In this document: positions 41,711-50,344 of the stretch, piece by piece
How positions within the stretch are numbered: position 1 is the stretch's first letter
Layout of the letters: each line of letters opens with the position of its first letter
Source of the DNA: an uncultured Bacilli bacterium
GTDB taxonomy: Bacteria; Bacillota_I; Bacilli_A; RF39; UBA660
Length of the DNA: 64,000 bases
Reading direction: 5' to 3'
NCBI GenBank assembly: GCA_934096715.1
Contig: CAKOMQ010000002.1
Coordinates: forward strand, 48,005-112,004
Position numbers and translations under genes: made by a program
The notes under the pieces: model-generated
What the model was told of the DNA's origin: nothing
Seen by the model: the letters and a program-made list of their open reading frames with translations, nothing else
The model's database searches: none

Positions 41711-42286
41711 TTAATCTAACTTCATCTTCTTAGAAAATATTTTACTTATAATATAGGCTCCAACTACTAATATAATTATTTTAATTAGAATAACTGGATC
41801 TTTTAAACTATCTATTAAACTAGTCCCAATAAATCCCCAAAATAGTACTAAAGAAATTTTACCTATCATTATAGCAGACATAAATTTCTTAGTATTCATC
41901 TTAGATATACCAGCCGCTATATTAACTAAAAATGCTGGTGTAAATGGAATTGCAATTAACATAACTAATTCAGAATAACTAATCTTATTAATTATTTTAA
42001 CTAATTTTTTTAACTTATCATTTTCTGGTTTAATAAATTTAGTTGTAAAATACTTAACTAGAGAATATGAAAGTAAACACCCTAAGCAAGTACAAATCCA
42101 AGATATAATGAACCCAAATACACTACCATATGCTAAAAATATTACAGTAATAAAAACAAATAATGGTAATACTGGTATAATAGACTCTATTATTATTAAG
42201 AAGCATCCTAGTATTGGCCCCCACATAGAAGAATTATTAACAGTATTAATTATAAATTCATATGCAATTAAAAACATTTCTTTCAT
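41711..42286 (-). CDS. TVP38/TMEM64 (VTT domain) membrane protein
   Basis: A 191-residue integral membrane protein of the DedA/SNARE-associated family: five to six membrane segments, with FLAYGSVFGFIISWICTCLG and IAIPFTPAFLVNIAAGISKM as family blocks. VTT proteins are thought to move or scramble lipids, including undecaprenyl phosphate carriers. It lies between the rhodanese gene and the next unit. Confidence 0.85.
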   Translation of the reverse strand: MKEMFLIAYEFIINTVNNSSMWGPILGCFLIIIESIIPVLPLFVFITVIFLAYGSVFGFIISWICTCLGCLLSYSLVKYFTTKFIKPENDKLKKLVKIINKISYSELVMLIAIPFTPAFLVNIAAGISKMNTKKFMSAIMIGKISLVLFWGFIGTSLIDSLKDPVILIKIIILVVGAYIISKIFSKKMKLD

Positions 42287-42329
42287 TTAGATCACATACT
42301 TATTATAACTCAATTTTACTAATATTACA

Positions 42330-42584
42330 CTATCTAACTACATTAGTTACATTATATCCATAATATTCAAGTATTCTAGTTACTTCTTTACTCTTTTTAC
42401 CTTTACCACATATTAAATAATAAGCTTTATTTTTATCTAGTATAGTTTTATAATTCATTAAAAGTTTTTCATAATATATATTAATACTTCCATTAATAGG
42501 ATTTTCTTTACTACTAATAGGATCTCTAATATCTATCAAAGTCCCCATATATGGCCTATAATCTTGATAATTAATAACTTTCAT
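42330..42584 (-). CDS. Rhodanese-like protein
   Basis: An 84-residue single rhodanese domain: IDIRDP near residue 17, then a catalytic-loop Cys in YYLICGKGKKS (CxxGxxS), so sulfur transfer or thiol chemistry is plausible. It is shorter than usual rhodaneses. The gene is 50 bases downstream of the virD4-like gene's terminator. Confidence 0.8.
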   Translation of the reverse strand: MKVINYQDYRPYMGTLIDIRDPISSKENPINGSINIYYEKLLMNYKTILDKNKAYYLICGKGKKSKEVTRILEYYGYNVTNVVR

Positions 42585-42616
42585 ATATATATCACCATTA
42601 TAATTTATTCATTACA

Positions 42617-42645
42617 AAAAAAAGAGACAATGACTATTCATCATC
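42617..42645 (-). terminator. Terminator after the virD4-like gene
   Basis: Minus-strand stem GAGA(TGA) / (TCA)TTGTCTC around the stop codon, followed by eight T. Confidence 0.6.
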
Positions 42646-44712
42646 TCCAAAGAAATCATCAAAAAATTCATCATCACTTATAACATTATCATTAACTATA
42701 ATACTATCAACATCTACATTAACTTTAGGTTTTTCATCTTTTTTAGTTACTGCAGGTATTTCAATATCATCATCTAAGTCAATAAGTAGATCTTCTTCCT
42801 TCTTAGGAATTATACTTGCTTCTTTTTCTTTCTTTCTTTTAGCTTCTTCTTCATCAATTTCTTTAATCTTTTTCTCTATATCACTGATCATCTTATCCAT
42901 TTCTTGACTAGACATAGGAGAAGGTCTTGACATAAATGGATTAGCACCCATACTAAATGGATTAGAAGGCATTTCTCTAGGTGAATCACCATTCATAACT
43001 TGTTCTTTTTTCTTTTCAGTAACAAATTTCTTTAAATCAAACATTTCAACAGTTTGCATTTCACGAGTAGGATAATCACTAGTTGGATATTCTTCTTTCC
43101 AGTCCATTTTAAAATCGGGAACATATTTAGTTTTATATGGACTCATTCTTAGTCTCTTAATTAATGCTTCGCCCATTTTAAATTTTTGTAAATCCGTTAC
43201 TGTAACAAGTGGAGTCGAAGAAGTTTTATCATCCTTTTTAGATTTAACTTCACCACACATCTTACTAATTTCTTCTAAGGCCTTTAACTCAGTACTTATT
43301 AGGTAAATAATATTACCACAGTTACCCCGTATTACTTGGGCTACTTCTTCACCATAAACATCATTTAATTGAGCAAAATTTTGAATAATAAATGTAAATC
43401 TTATGTCTCTACTACGAGCTGCAGATACCATACTATCTGCATCTGGAAGTGGTGGCATATTAGCAAACTCATCTAAGATAAAATTAGTTCTTATTGGTAA
43501 TTTTCCACCATTTTTTTGAGCTTCATCTATTAAAGTTTCATAACATTGTTTAATAAATATAGTCATTAAACTATGATAAGTTTTCTTTTCATCATGTATA
43601 ATCATAAATACAGCAGTTTTACCTTTTGCTATATCACGCATATCAAAATCACTATAAGCAAGCATTTCTGATAAATTAGCACGAGTTGCAAATAATCTTA
43701 CTTTTTGTCTAAAAGTAGATAAAATACTACCCTTTGTATCATTCGGAGCATTTACTGTGTTAGATGCAAATATATAAGCATCAGATTGTGGTCCTTTAAA
43801 ATTAAAGTATTCTTTAATATAGTTACTAGCACCAGCATATCTTTCTTCTCCAACATTAGACATTTGATTAATACTATTTAAGTTAACTTCTTTTTCTTTA
43901 CCATCTTCGAATAATCCTAACGCTAAACCCGCAAAGTAATCAGCTGCTGATTTTTCCCAAAAAGGTTCAGCATTATTATTCGGATCATATAAAATATTTT
44001 GTGCAACATCATCAAGTAGTTCAACCGCTTTATCATGATTACCAGATTTATAGTATGTATAAGGCATACCAAGAGGATTCCAAGAGTTACCCCTTTGTGG
44101 ATCCCTGAAATTTAAAACAATAATATTATATCCACGTTTTCTTAAATTTGCACTTGTCTTAGTATACAACTCACCTTTAGGATCAGTAATAATCATACTT
44201 TCTCCCTTTTTAGCAAGTACTCTTATCATTGGAAATACTACATTAGTAGATTTACCACTACCAGTTGAACCAATAACTAAACTATGATATTCTCCATTAT
44301 CAACCCATATATTTTTACCATCATTAATAATTGGAATACCTGCTGCATCCAAATGTTCAGCACCTGGATCTATCTTAACAACATTTTCTTCATTTTTCAT
44401 GTCTTTATCACTAGCCCAGTGTTCATAACCAGATTCTTTTTTTTCTTTAATCTTAAGACCAATACCAGGTCCTTTTTCTTTATCAAATATATAATCAGAT
44501 ACACTAGTAAATATTAAAACTAAAGCCGCTACAAAAACTACAAGTGTCGCAACAATATATCTAGGAAAAAAAGCAGGAATTGGATTTAATGTTAAACCTG
44601 TTCCATTAAATAAACTTACTAAATTAACAACTGCCAAAGCACTCAAATAAAGTAATATAATACAATAAATTACAAATATCAAAAAATCTTTTGGTTCAAC
44701 TTTAAATTTCAT
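42634..44712 (-). CDS. virD4: VirD4/TraG-type coupling protein
   Basis: A 692-residue type IV coupling ATPase. Two membrane segments lie at about 11-30 and 53-75. Walker A is GSTGSGKST at 148-156 (followed by NVVFPMIRVLAKK), and Walker B is in TNFILDEFANMPPL; the TraG/VirD4 block GSDYAYTDPKGELY-type (MIITDPKGELY) is clear. The C-terminal 120 residues are a disordered acidic/Pro-rich extension (FSMGANPFMSRPSPMSSQE) not seen in PcfC. Start ATG at 44712 after AAGGAGG. Coupling proteins bring substrates to the channel; no relaxase gene is near to supply one. Confidence 0.92.
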   Translation of the reverse strand: MKFKVEPKDFLIFVIYCIILLYLSALAVVNLVSLFNGTGLTLNPIPAFFPRYIVATLVVFVAALVLIFTSVSDYIFDKEKGPGIGLKIKEKKESGYEHWASDKDMKNEENVVKIDPGAEHLDAAGIPIINDGKNIWVDNGEYHSLVIGSTGSGKSTNVVFPMIRVLAKKGESMIITDPKGELYTKTSANLRKRGYNIIVLNFRDPQRGNSWNPLGMPYTYYKSGNHDKAVELLDDVAQNILYDPNNNAEPFWEKSAADYFAGLALGLFEDGKEKEVNLNSINQMSNVGEERYAGASNYIKEYFNFKGPQSDAYIFASNTVNAPNDTKGSILSTFRQKVRLFATRANLSEMLAYSDFDMRDIAKGKTAVFMIIHDEKKTYHSLMTIFIKQCYETLIDEAQKNGGKLPIRTNFILDEFANMPPLPDADSMVSAARSRDIRFTFIIQNFAQLNDVYGEEVAQVIRGNCGNIIYLISTELKALEEISKMCGEVKSKKDDKTSSTPLVTVTDLQKFKMGEALIKRLRMSPYKTKYVPDFKMDWKEEYPTSDYPTREMQTVEMFDLKKFVTEKKKEQVMNGDSPREMPSNPFSMGANPFMSRPSPMSSQEMDKMISDIEKKIKEIDEEEAKRKKEKEASIIPKKEEDLLIDLDDDIEIPAVTKKDEKPKVNVDVDSIIVNDNVISDDEFFDDFFGDDE

Positions 44713-44772
44713 TTGTTTCCTCCTTATAAGTTTAATATTATTATACAATAAATAGTTCTAAATATCAAAAAA

Positions 44773-45618
44773 TTAATTTATAGTTACTTTATATTGCAAA
44801 ACACCTTCTAATTTAAAATTAAGATTAGTTCCATCACTGCAATGAATTATTACATTTGATTCATCATCGCTTATTCTATAACTAGCAATATCAGAATTTA
44901 ACTTTTTATCACTATCTAAAAATGATTTATAGTTATTTATAATATTATCCAAATTATCTTCATTTCTTTTTATTTTATCTTGTAAATCAGAATAATATAA
45001 CATTGCAATTTGTTGTTCACTACCAGTACTTTTATTATATTTATTAGTTATCAAATCATCTATTTGCTTAACATCATAATTGGCAAATTCATTTGGAACA
45101 ATACCAAACGTTTTGTTTTCATTATCATAGTAGATAGTCAATTTATACATTGTATCACTATTGGTATTTTCTAAATCTATTTTTTTAATATATCCCGAAA
45201 CAAAGTATTTAACAACTCTATCATTTAATTTATATTGTTTAATTTCACTTATTGAATAAATACTAGATGAATCAAAGTAAATATAATTTGTAACATTACC
45301 ACTATTTATGCCATTTTCATTAATGTAATTAACAAGTAACGAATTCGTTAAATAATTATAATCATGCATTGTAAATTCATTTATAATGTCATTTAATGTA
45401 TTATAAATTGAAAAATAAATTTCATGCTGTTTTAAATAATCATTTTCTTTTTCTTCATCATTTTTTTTATTATCTTTTTTATCATCACTTGTTGGCTTAT
45501 CAACAACATCGACATCTTTATCAGGAATACTTCTGTTATAAACAAGAATTATTGCAATAGATAAAAACATACAAACCAACAAAACAACAATAAATAAAAC
45601 AGATTTTTTATTATTCAT
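44773..45618 (-). CDS. VirB8/PrgL-like bitopic protein
   Basis: A 281-residue protein with one N-terminal membrane segment (residues 6-27), a charged Asp/Lys linker (about 30-60) and an extracellular domain whose length and strands match the NTF2-like fold of VirB8/TcpC channel proteins. It is located exactly where PrgL lies in pCF10-type systems, between VirB1 and VirD4 genes. Assigned by position and topology, not by strong sequence identity. Confidence 0.7.
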   Translation of the reverse strand: MNNKKSVLFIVVLLVCMFLSIAIILVYNRSIPDKDVDVVDKPTSDDKKDNKKNDEEKENDYLKQHEIYFSIYNTLNDIINEFTMHDYNYLTNSLLVNYINENGINSGNVTNYIYFDSSSIYSISEIKQYKLNDRVVKYFVSGYIKKIDLENTNSDTMYKLTIYYDNENKTFGIVPNEFANYDVKQIDDLITNKYNKSTGSEQQIAMLYYSDLQDKIKRNEDNLDNIINNYKSFLDSDKKLNSDIASYRISDDESNVIIHCSDGTNLNFKLEGVLQYKVTIN

Positions 45619-45632
45619 ACGATTTCTCCTTT

Positions 45633-47606
45633 TTATAATCCAAATATTTCTTTTCTAATTTTATTTTTCTTTTCTACTTGCCATTTTGTATAATCAGATT
45701 TCTCACACGTATTTGTTGCTGGGCAACTAGAACCATCACATGGTCTACTAGCTGGACATTTACTATTATAATAACTTTGTGAATATTTTTCTTTCATGAA
45801 TCCCTCGTCAACAAAAATTTTAAGAATGTGACATCCGCCCTTTCCAGAACTTCCAGGATTAAACCAATATGACCCTATATGTGACCAAATGGATTGCATT
45901 CCTTCGATAGTATTTGGCATACCATAACCACCCTTTGCACATTTAGCTTTTACTCTTTTATTGTAAGTGTTTACTATCATACTATAATAAGTAGATCCTT
46001 TTGTGGCATACGAATTAATAAATTTAGCATAACCAATAATACCTTCTTTTAAAGAAGAATATTGTGCTCCACTACTGCATCCTTTACCATTTGATAACCC
46101 TACACCCCAGAAATTATATGAACTGCCACATTTTCTAAAACTCATTTCAGCTTGAGCAGTAACAACAACCAATTCAGGATTAATATTATTAGCAACTGAT
46201 GTGTCATAAATCAATTCAGCATTTTTCTTAAAATTATTATCATATGCTTCATTATAATTATATTTTTTTAAAGCATTAACAAATTCTGTTTTAGATAAAC
46301 TTGTTTTTAAGGCATTAAATCCATTAACAGAGCCTTCATATGAAGAAGGTCTTGGATTATCTATGTCTACATAATCAAGTGGATTTACTGGAACACCATT
46401 AACACGCACTTCAAAATGCAAATGGGGTCCATTTGATCGACCAGAACTCCCCATTTTTCCTAGTAATTGTCCTTTCACAACTTTATCTCCAGTTTTAACT
46501 CTTATTGTACCCTGATGCATATGACCATAAACTGTAACATTTCCATCATCATGTTCTATCATTACATAATTACCATAGCCAGTAGAACAAGAATGAGATA
46601 AACTATTATTTGATGTACAACTACTACTATCTACAGCAAGTTTTACAGTACCGGATTCAGCTGCAATAATATTAATATTTCCATAACCAGCATTTGCAAC
46701 ACCAATGTCTATACCACCATGATTTTCAACAATTTGTGCAACAAGAACTCTATTTCCCTTTCCGGAAGTAATCACGGAAGCAACAGGACTTCCAGACGCC
46801 ATCTCTACACCATTAACCATAGTAATTTCTGAACTACCAATAGGCCACCAATATCCACCATCTTCATAAGCATATTCAGGGCCATAAGAACTTCCTGACA
46901 TACTTCCCCCACCTATTACTATAAGTATTACTAAAAGTATTATAACAAGAGCACTTATAAATAATAATACATAAGGATTTTTCATAAGAAATGCTAGTGC
47001 TTTCTTCTTTACTTCTCCTTTAGCGGCTTTCTTAGCCTTATTTTTATTTCTATTTAATAAATTATTTCTTAAATCTCCTAGTCTATTTTTAATACCCTTT
47101 TTTTCAGAATTTTCTAATTCATCTTTAGGTTGTAAATCACTAGGCTTACTACTAGCAGGATTATTATTTTCTTGAGTTTTCTCATTATTTGCTTGTTCAT
47201 TATTATTTTGAGTATTTTGTTCTGACTTATCCTTATTTACTTTCTCTTCTTCATAAGCAGGCTTTTTATTAACATCTTCTACATTTCCAGAATCTCTATA
47301 AGGACTTTTTCTTTTATTTAAAAAAGTATTTAAAACACTAGAAGTATTATCATTACTTCTATTAATACTATTATCTTTTATTTCTTGTATATTATTTCTA
47401 TCCGGTCTACGTTCATATTTTTTATTAAGAGCATCTTTACTTGCTTGTCTAGCTATATCTTTCTTATCAAAATTTCTTGTTGAAGAATAATTAGAAGTTC
47501 TATAAGGATTATCAAATTCTTTCCTTACTAGTTTATTTTTTAATGTAGTTTCAGTTTGGCGAGTAACTTTAACAGTTGCTTTAAATTTTTGATTATTATC
47601 AGCCAT
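45633..47606 (-). CDS. VirB1/PrgK-like dual peptidoglycan hydrolase
   Basis: A 657-residue hydrolase. The first 200 residues are a disordered, cytoplasmic, Asn/Lys-rich tail; a membrane segment is at 211-231. Extracellularly there is an M23 (LytM) endopeptidase: H296 and D300 in ENHGGIDIG, and later HLHFEV with SNGPHLHFEV, so zinc ligands are complete. After it comes a glucosaminidase/lysozyme-like domain (NPELVVVTAQAEMSFRKCG ... FWGVGLSNGKG). This layout is that of PrgK and CwlT, which open the wall for the channel. It has its own promoter. Confidence 0.88.
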   Translation of the reverse strand: MADNNQKFKATVKVTRQTETTLKNKLVRKEFDNPYRTSNYSSTRNFDKKDIARQASKDALNKKYERRPDRNNIQEIKDNSINRSNDNTSSVLNTFLNKRKSPYRDSGNVEDVNKKPAYEEEKVNKDKSEQNTQNNNEQANNEKTQENNNPASSKPSDLQPKDELENSEKKGIKNRLGDLRNNLLNRNKNKAKKAAKGEVKKKALAFLMKNPYVLLFISALVIILLVILIVIGGGSMSGSSYGPEYAYEDGGYWWPIGSSEITMVNGVEMASGSPVASVITSGKGNRVLVAQIVENHGGIDIGVANAGYGNINIIAAESGTVKLAVDSSSCTSNNSLSHSCSTGYGNYVMIEHDDGNVTVYGHMHQGTIRVKTGDKVVKGQLLGKMGSSGRSNGPHLHFEVRVNGVPVNPLDYVDIDNPRPSSYEGSVNGFNALKTSLSKTEFVNALKKYNYNEAYDNNFKKNAELIYDTSVANNINPELVVVTAQAEMSFRKCGSSYNFWGVGLSNGKGCSSGAQYSSLKEGIIGYAKFINSYATKGSTYYSMIVNTYNKRVKAKCAKGGYGMPNTIEGMQSIWSHIGSYWFNPGSSGKGGCHILKIFVDEGFMKEKYSQSYYNSKCPASRPCDGSSCPATNTCEKSDYTKWQVEKKNKIRKEIFGL

Positions 47607-47628
47607 TACTTCACCACCAATCGACCTT

Positions 47629-47658
47629 ATTATACCATGATTTTTAACTTCCTATCAA
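47629..47658 (-). promoter_or_regulatory. SigA promoter of the hydrolase-VirB8-VirD4 unit
   Basis: TTGATA at 47653-47658 and TATAAT at 47629-47634 with an 18-base spacer on the minus strand. Confidence 0.7.
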
Positions 47659-47660
47659 CT

Positions 47661-47685
47661 AAAAAGGAAACATAATCGTTTCCTT
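47661..47685 (-). terminator. Terminator after the VirB4-like genes
   Basis: Minus-strand stem AAGGAAAC / GTTTCCTT followed by TTTAG; moderately strong. Confidence 0.6.
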
Positions 47686-49465
47686 ATAGTCCACCACCAG
47701 ATCCAAGTGAGTCTAACTCTTCTTGAGTAGCAACAACTTGAATTCTCATTCTTCTATTACCACAAATAAACAATCCTTGTCCTTGGTTATAGAATTTAAT
47801 ACTTTCTCTTTCAGATTCATTTAAATCTATTAACTTACTTAAATCATCAACAGCTTGTTTTTTAAGTGCCATTACTAGATAATAAGCAGCATTATCAAAT
47901 ATTGCTTTACCATGTTGAATAATATCACTAGAAGCAAAGTCTGTTGGTTGTTGAGTTATTATAATAGTGCCAGTATTATACTTTCTACTACGTCTTTGAA
48001 TTTGAGCAAGAAATTCTGCCCCAAGTTCATTATGACCAGCAAGAAGTACATGAGCTTCATCTACCATCATAACAGTATTAACATCTTTATCTAAACATAA
48101 TCCCCATGCATACTTAAGAATGTTGAAAAATAATGCATTCTTAATATTATCAGAAGTATTCATAAGTTCTTTTATATTAAATACTATCAAATCACTATTA
48201 ATTTGTAATGTAGTATGACCAGTAAAGTAATATCTTAATTCTCTAATTAATGGTCTTACTGTAAGTTCTAGTCTTTCCATTACATCTCTTTCGTGAGTAG
48301 CATCTGTCATAGATAATAATCTACCTTTTATTGTAGCATAAACATCGTCGAAAGTTGGGAACATTTCACTAGTTAACTTAGTAAAATCAGTATCTTTATC
48401 TATTCTATATCTTGCATATGTATCTTGTAAAACATCACTAAATAGCGCTAAAACATCTTCTTCAATTTGTGGATTATAATATTTCATAAATGCTTTAACT
48501 TGTTGAATAGTTCTAGTTAAAACAGTATATCCTAAACCTTGAGCAATTTCTTCATCATCAACATCGACAACTATTTCCAGTGGATTTATCATTCCGAAGT
48601 CTCCACCTTTACCTAAGTCTAAGAAATCTCCACCAATGTTATAAGCAAGATCTTCTAATTCTCCTTCAGGATCAATTGCTACTATTTTACAACCATTTCT
48701 AATATGCGTTCTTAAAAGTAGTTTAGCAGCTGTAGACTTACCACTACCAGAAGTACCGAGTAAAATCATATTAGCATTATTACGGTTGTTTTCTTTCTTA
48801 ATTTGATATAAAAATTGATTAAATAGTACTACTCCACTAGAAGAATCTATTCCGAATAAACAAGAATCTCCTGGATCTTTAATACTATCAAAAACAAAAG
48901 GATACATAGCAGCAACAGTAATTGAAGGTATTGGAGTACCTATTCTATTTTCAATATCTTGTTTAGGAAATATTGGAACAATACTTTTTAATACTTTTTC
49001 TTGTTCAAACATTAAAGCAACACTTCCCATATTTAATGCAGCTAAATAACTTTTAATTTGCATTTTTAGTAAATCTAATTCTTCTTTAGAATCAGCAGTT
49101 AACATTAAATGCATTTGAAAGTCAAATATTCTTGCATTAGTTGCCGCCAACATATTAACAAATTGTTCAAGAGATTCATAATCTAATCTAATTCTTTCTT
49201 GTAAAGTTCTGTCTCTTTCATTTTGATATCTATTTTTTAAATCAGCTATTTCTTTATTAATCATTTTTTGAAGTATATTAAAAGGTATTGGTATATGTTT
49301 TATTACCATTTTTACACCTGGCATACTTGTTAAATCAGCAAGCATACCAACATAACAACTACTAGGAAAAGATACAACAGTTAAAATAGTTGAATACTTT
49401 CCACCAATAACAAATTCAGTTGGTTTAAACTCCATCCCGCGTGGCGCTATTTCACTTTTTAACAT
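47684..49465 (-). CDS. virB4: VirB4/TraC-type ATPase, C-terminal part
   Basis: A 593-residue VirB4-like ATPase, the energy unit of the channel (PrgJ in pCF10). Walker A is GTSGSGKST at 237-245, followed by AAKLLLRTHIRNGC; Walker B is near 430 in VNTVMMVDEAHVLL, with TIIITQQPTDF as the later arginine/sensor block. Start is the ATG at 49465 with GGAGG six bases upstream, located one base after the stop of the partner gene, so this is a genuine separate gene. The first 200 residues are the C-terminal half of the CagE_TrbE_VirB domain. Confidence 0.92.
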   Translation of the reverse strand: MLKSEIAPRGMEFKPTEFVIGGKYSTILTVVSFPSSCYVGMLADLTSMPGVKMVIKHIPIPFNILQKMINKEIADLKNRYQNERDRTLQERIRLDYESLEQFVNMLAATNARIFDFQMHLMLTADSKEELDLLKMQIKSYLAALNMGSVALMFEQEKVLKSIVPIFPKQDIENRIGTPIPSITVAAMYPFVFDSIKDPGDSCLFGIDSSSGVVLFNQFLYQIKKENNRNNANMILLGTSGSGKSTAAKLLLRTHIRNGCKIVAIDPEGELEDLAYNIGGDFLDLGKGGDFGMINPLEIVVDVDDEEIAQGLGYTVLTRTIQQVKAFMKYYNPQIEEDVLALFSDVLQDTYARYRIDKDTDFTKLTSEMFPTFDDVYATIKGRLLSMTDATHERDVMERLELTVRPLIRELRYYFTGHTTLQINSDLIVFNIKELMNTSDNIKNALFFNILKYAWGLCLDKDVNTVMMVDEAHVLLAGHNELGAEFLAQIQRRSRKYNTGTIIITQQPTDFASSDIIQHGKAIFDNAAYYLVMALKKQAVDDLSKLIDLNESERESIKFYNQGQGLFICGNRRMRIQVVATQEELDSLGSGGGL

Positions 49466-49466
49466 C

Positions 49467-50030
49467 TTATACCTCCACAGTTCCAAAGTGGATTGATTCT
49501 CCACCATTCAATAAATTATCTAAAATCATTCTTAAATCATCATTACTAGTTTGTTGAGATTGAAGTCCACATGATGCAAGTCCACTTATCATATTATGCA
49601 ATTTTTTTTGTAAAACTTCTAACTTCTTTTCTTGGAATAAAAAGTAATATTCGGTATCTACAACACCATATTCTTGTTGAACAAATGAATTAGCTTTATT
49701 CATATCTTGCATGATAATTTTCTTAATTGCATTATTAGTTGTATTATTATAAAGAATTTGAAGTTGAGATAAATAAATATTTATATCAACTGGTCTATCC
49801 GCAACAATTAACCAAAATTCATAGTCAAGTGTATTATAGAAGTTAGTTAAACTATTAATCATTACATTTTGACTAGTACTATCCATAATAAATATATTCT
49901 TTGGCATAACTTTAACCCCAGTTACATAATATCCATCCTCTAACTGAATCATACCATTCATTATTTGTTTAACAGGTAACCAATCATTTGTATATTTAGA
50001 ATTAGTTATTTCTTGTTTCGCTTCCTTCAT
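49467..50030 (-). CDS. VirB4-like N-terminal protein
   Basis: A 187-residue protein that corresponds to the N-terminal domain of VirB4/PrgJ (KQIMNGMIQLEDGYYVTGVKV, a DRPVDINIYLSQLQ helix, and a late LDNLLNGGESIHFGTVEV). Joined to the next gene the two give the usual length of about 780-800 residues. A good ribosome-binding site and a one-base gap before the ATPase gene mean the split is likely natural. The ATG at 50030 lies inside the end of the PrgI-like gene (29-base overlap). Confidence 0.85.
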   Translation of the reverse strand: MKEAKQEITNSKYTNDWLPVKQIMNGMIQLEDGYYVTGVKVMPKNIFIMDSTSQNVMINSLTNFYNTLDYEFWLIVADRPVDINIYLSQLQILYNNTTNNAIKKIIMQDMNKANSFVQQEYGVVDTEYYFLFQEKKLEVLQKKLHNMISGLASCGLQSQQTSNDDLRMILDNLLNGGESIHFGTVEV

Positions 50031-50322
50031 AAATACACCAGCCTTTCCAATAATATTTTCTTCTTCCTGTATAAAAATTAAATACATTAACTATTAGTTG
50101 TTTAACATTGTGATAATGCGGAAGTGGCATTACCAAGAACGAACATATAAGCAGTGGCATTAATACTATTATTGCTATACCTATAGTTAACTCTTTAATA
50201 ATTAACAACATTGCAACAGTCCAAACTACACCAACTCCGAAAATCACTAAGTCAGTTGGAGTAAACCACCCCAATATGAGTTGTGATTTCTTCGAGTTAG
50301 CAGGTATTAAATAATTATTCAC
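50002..50322 (-). CDS. PrgI-family membrane protein
   Basis: A 106-residue protein of the PrgI/VirB3-like family with two membrane segments and the block TPTDLVIFGVGVVWTVAML followed by LPHYHNVKQLIVNVFNFYTGRRKYYWKGW, a family hallmark. Start is the GTG at 50322, ten bases after AAGGAGG. It lies between VirB6- and VirB4-like genes, same as in pCF10. Confidence 0.9.
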   Translation of the reverse strand: MNNYLIPANSKKSQLILGWFTPTDLVIFGVGVVWTVAMLLIIKELTIGIAIIVLMPLLICSFLVMPLPHYHNVKQLIVNVFNFYTGRRKYYWKGWCIYEGSETRNN

Positions 50323-50344
50323 CTTTTTATTCCTCCTTTATAAA

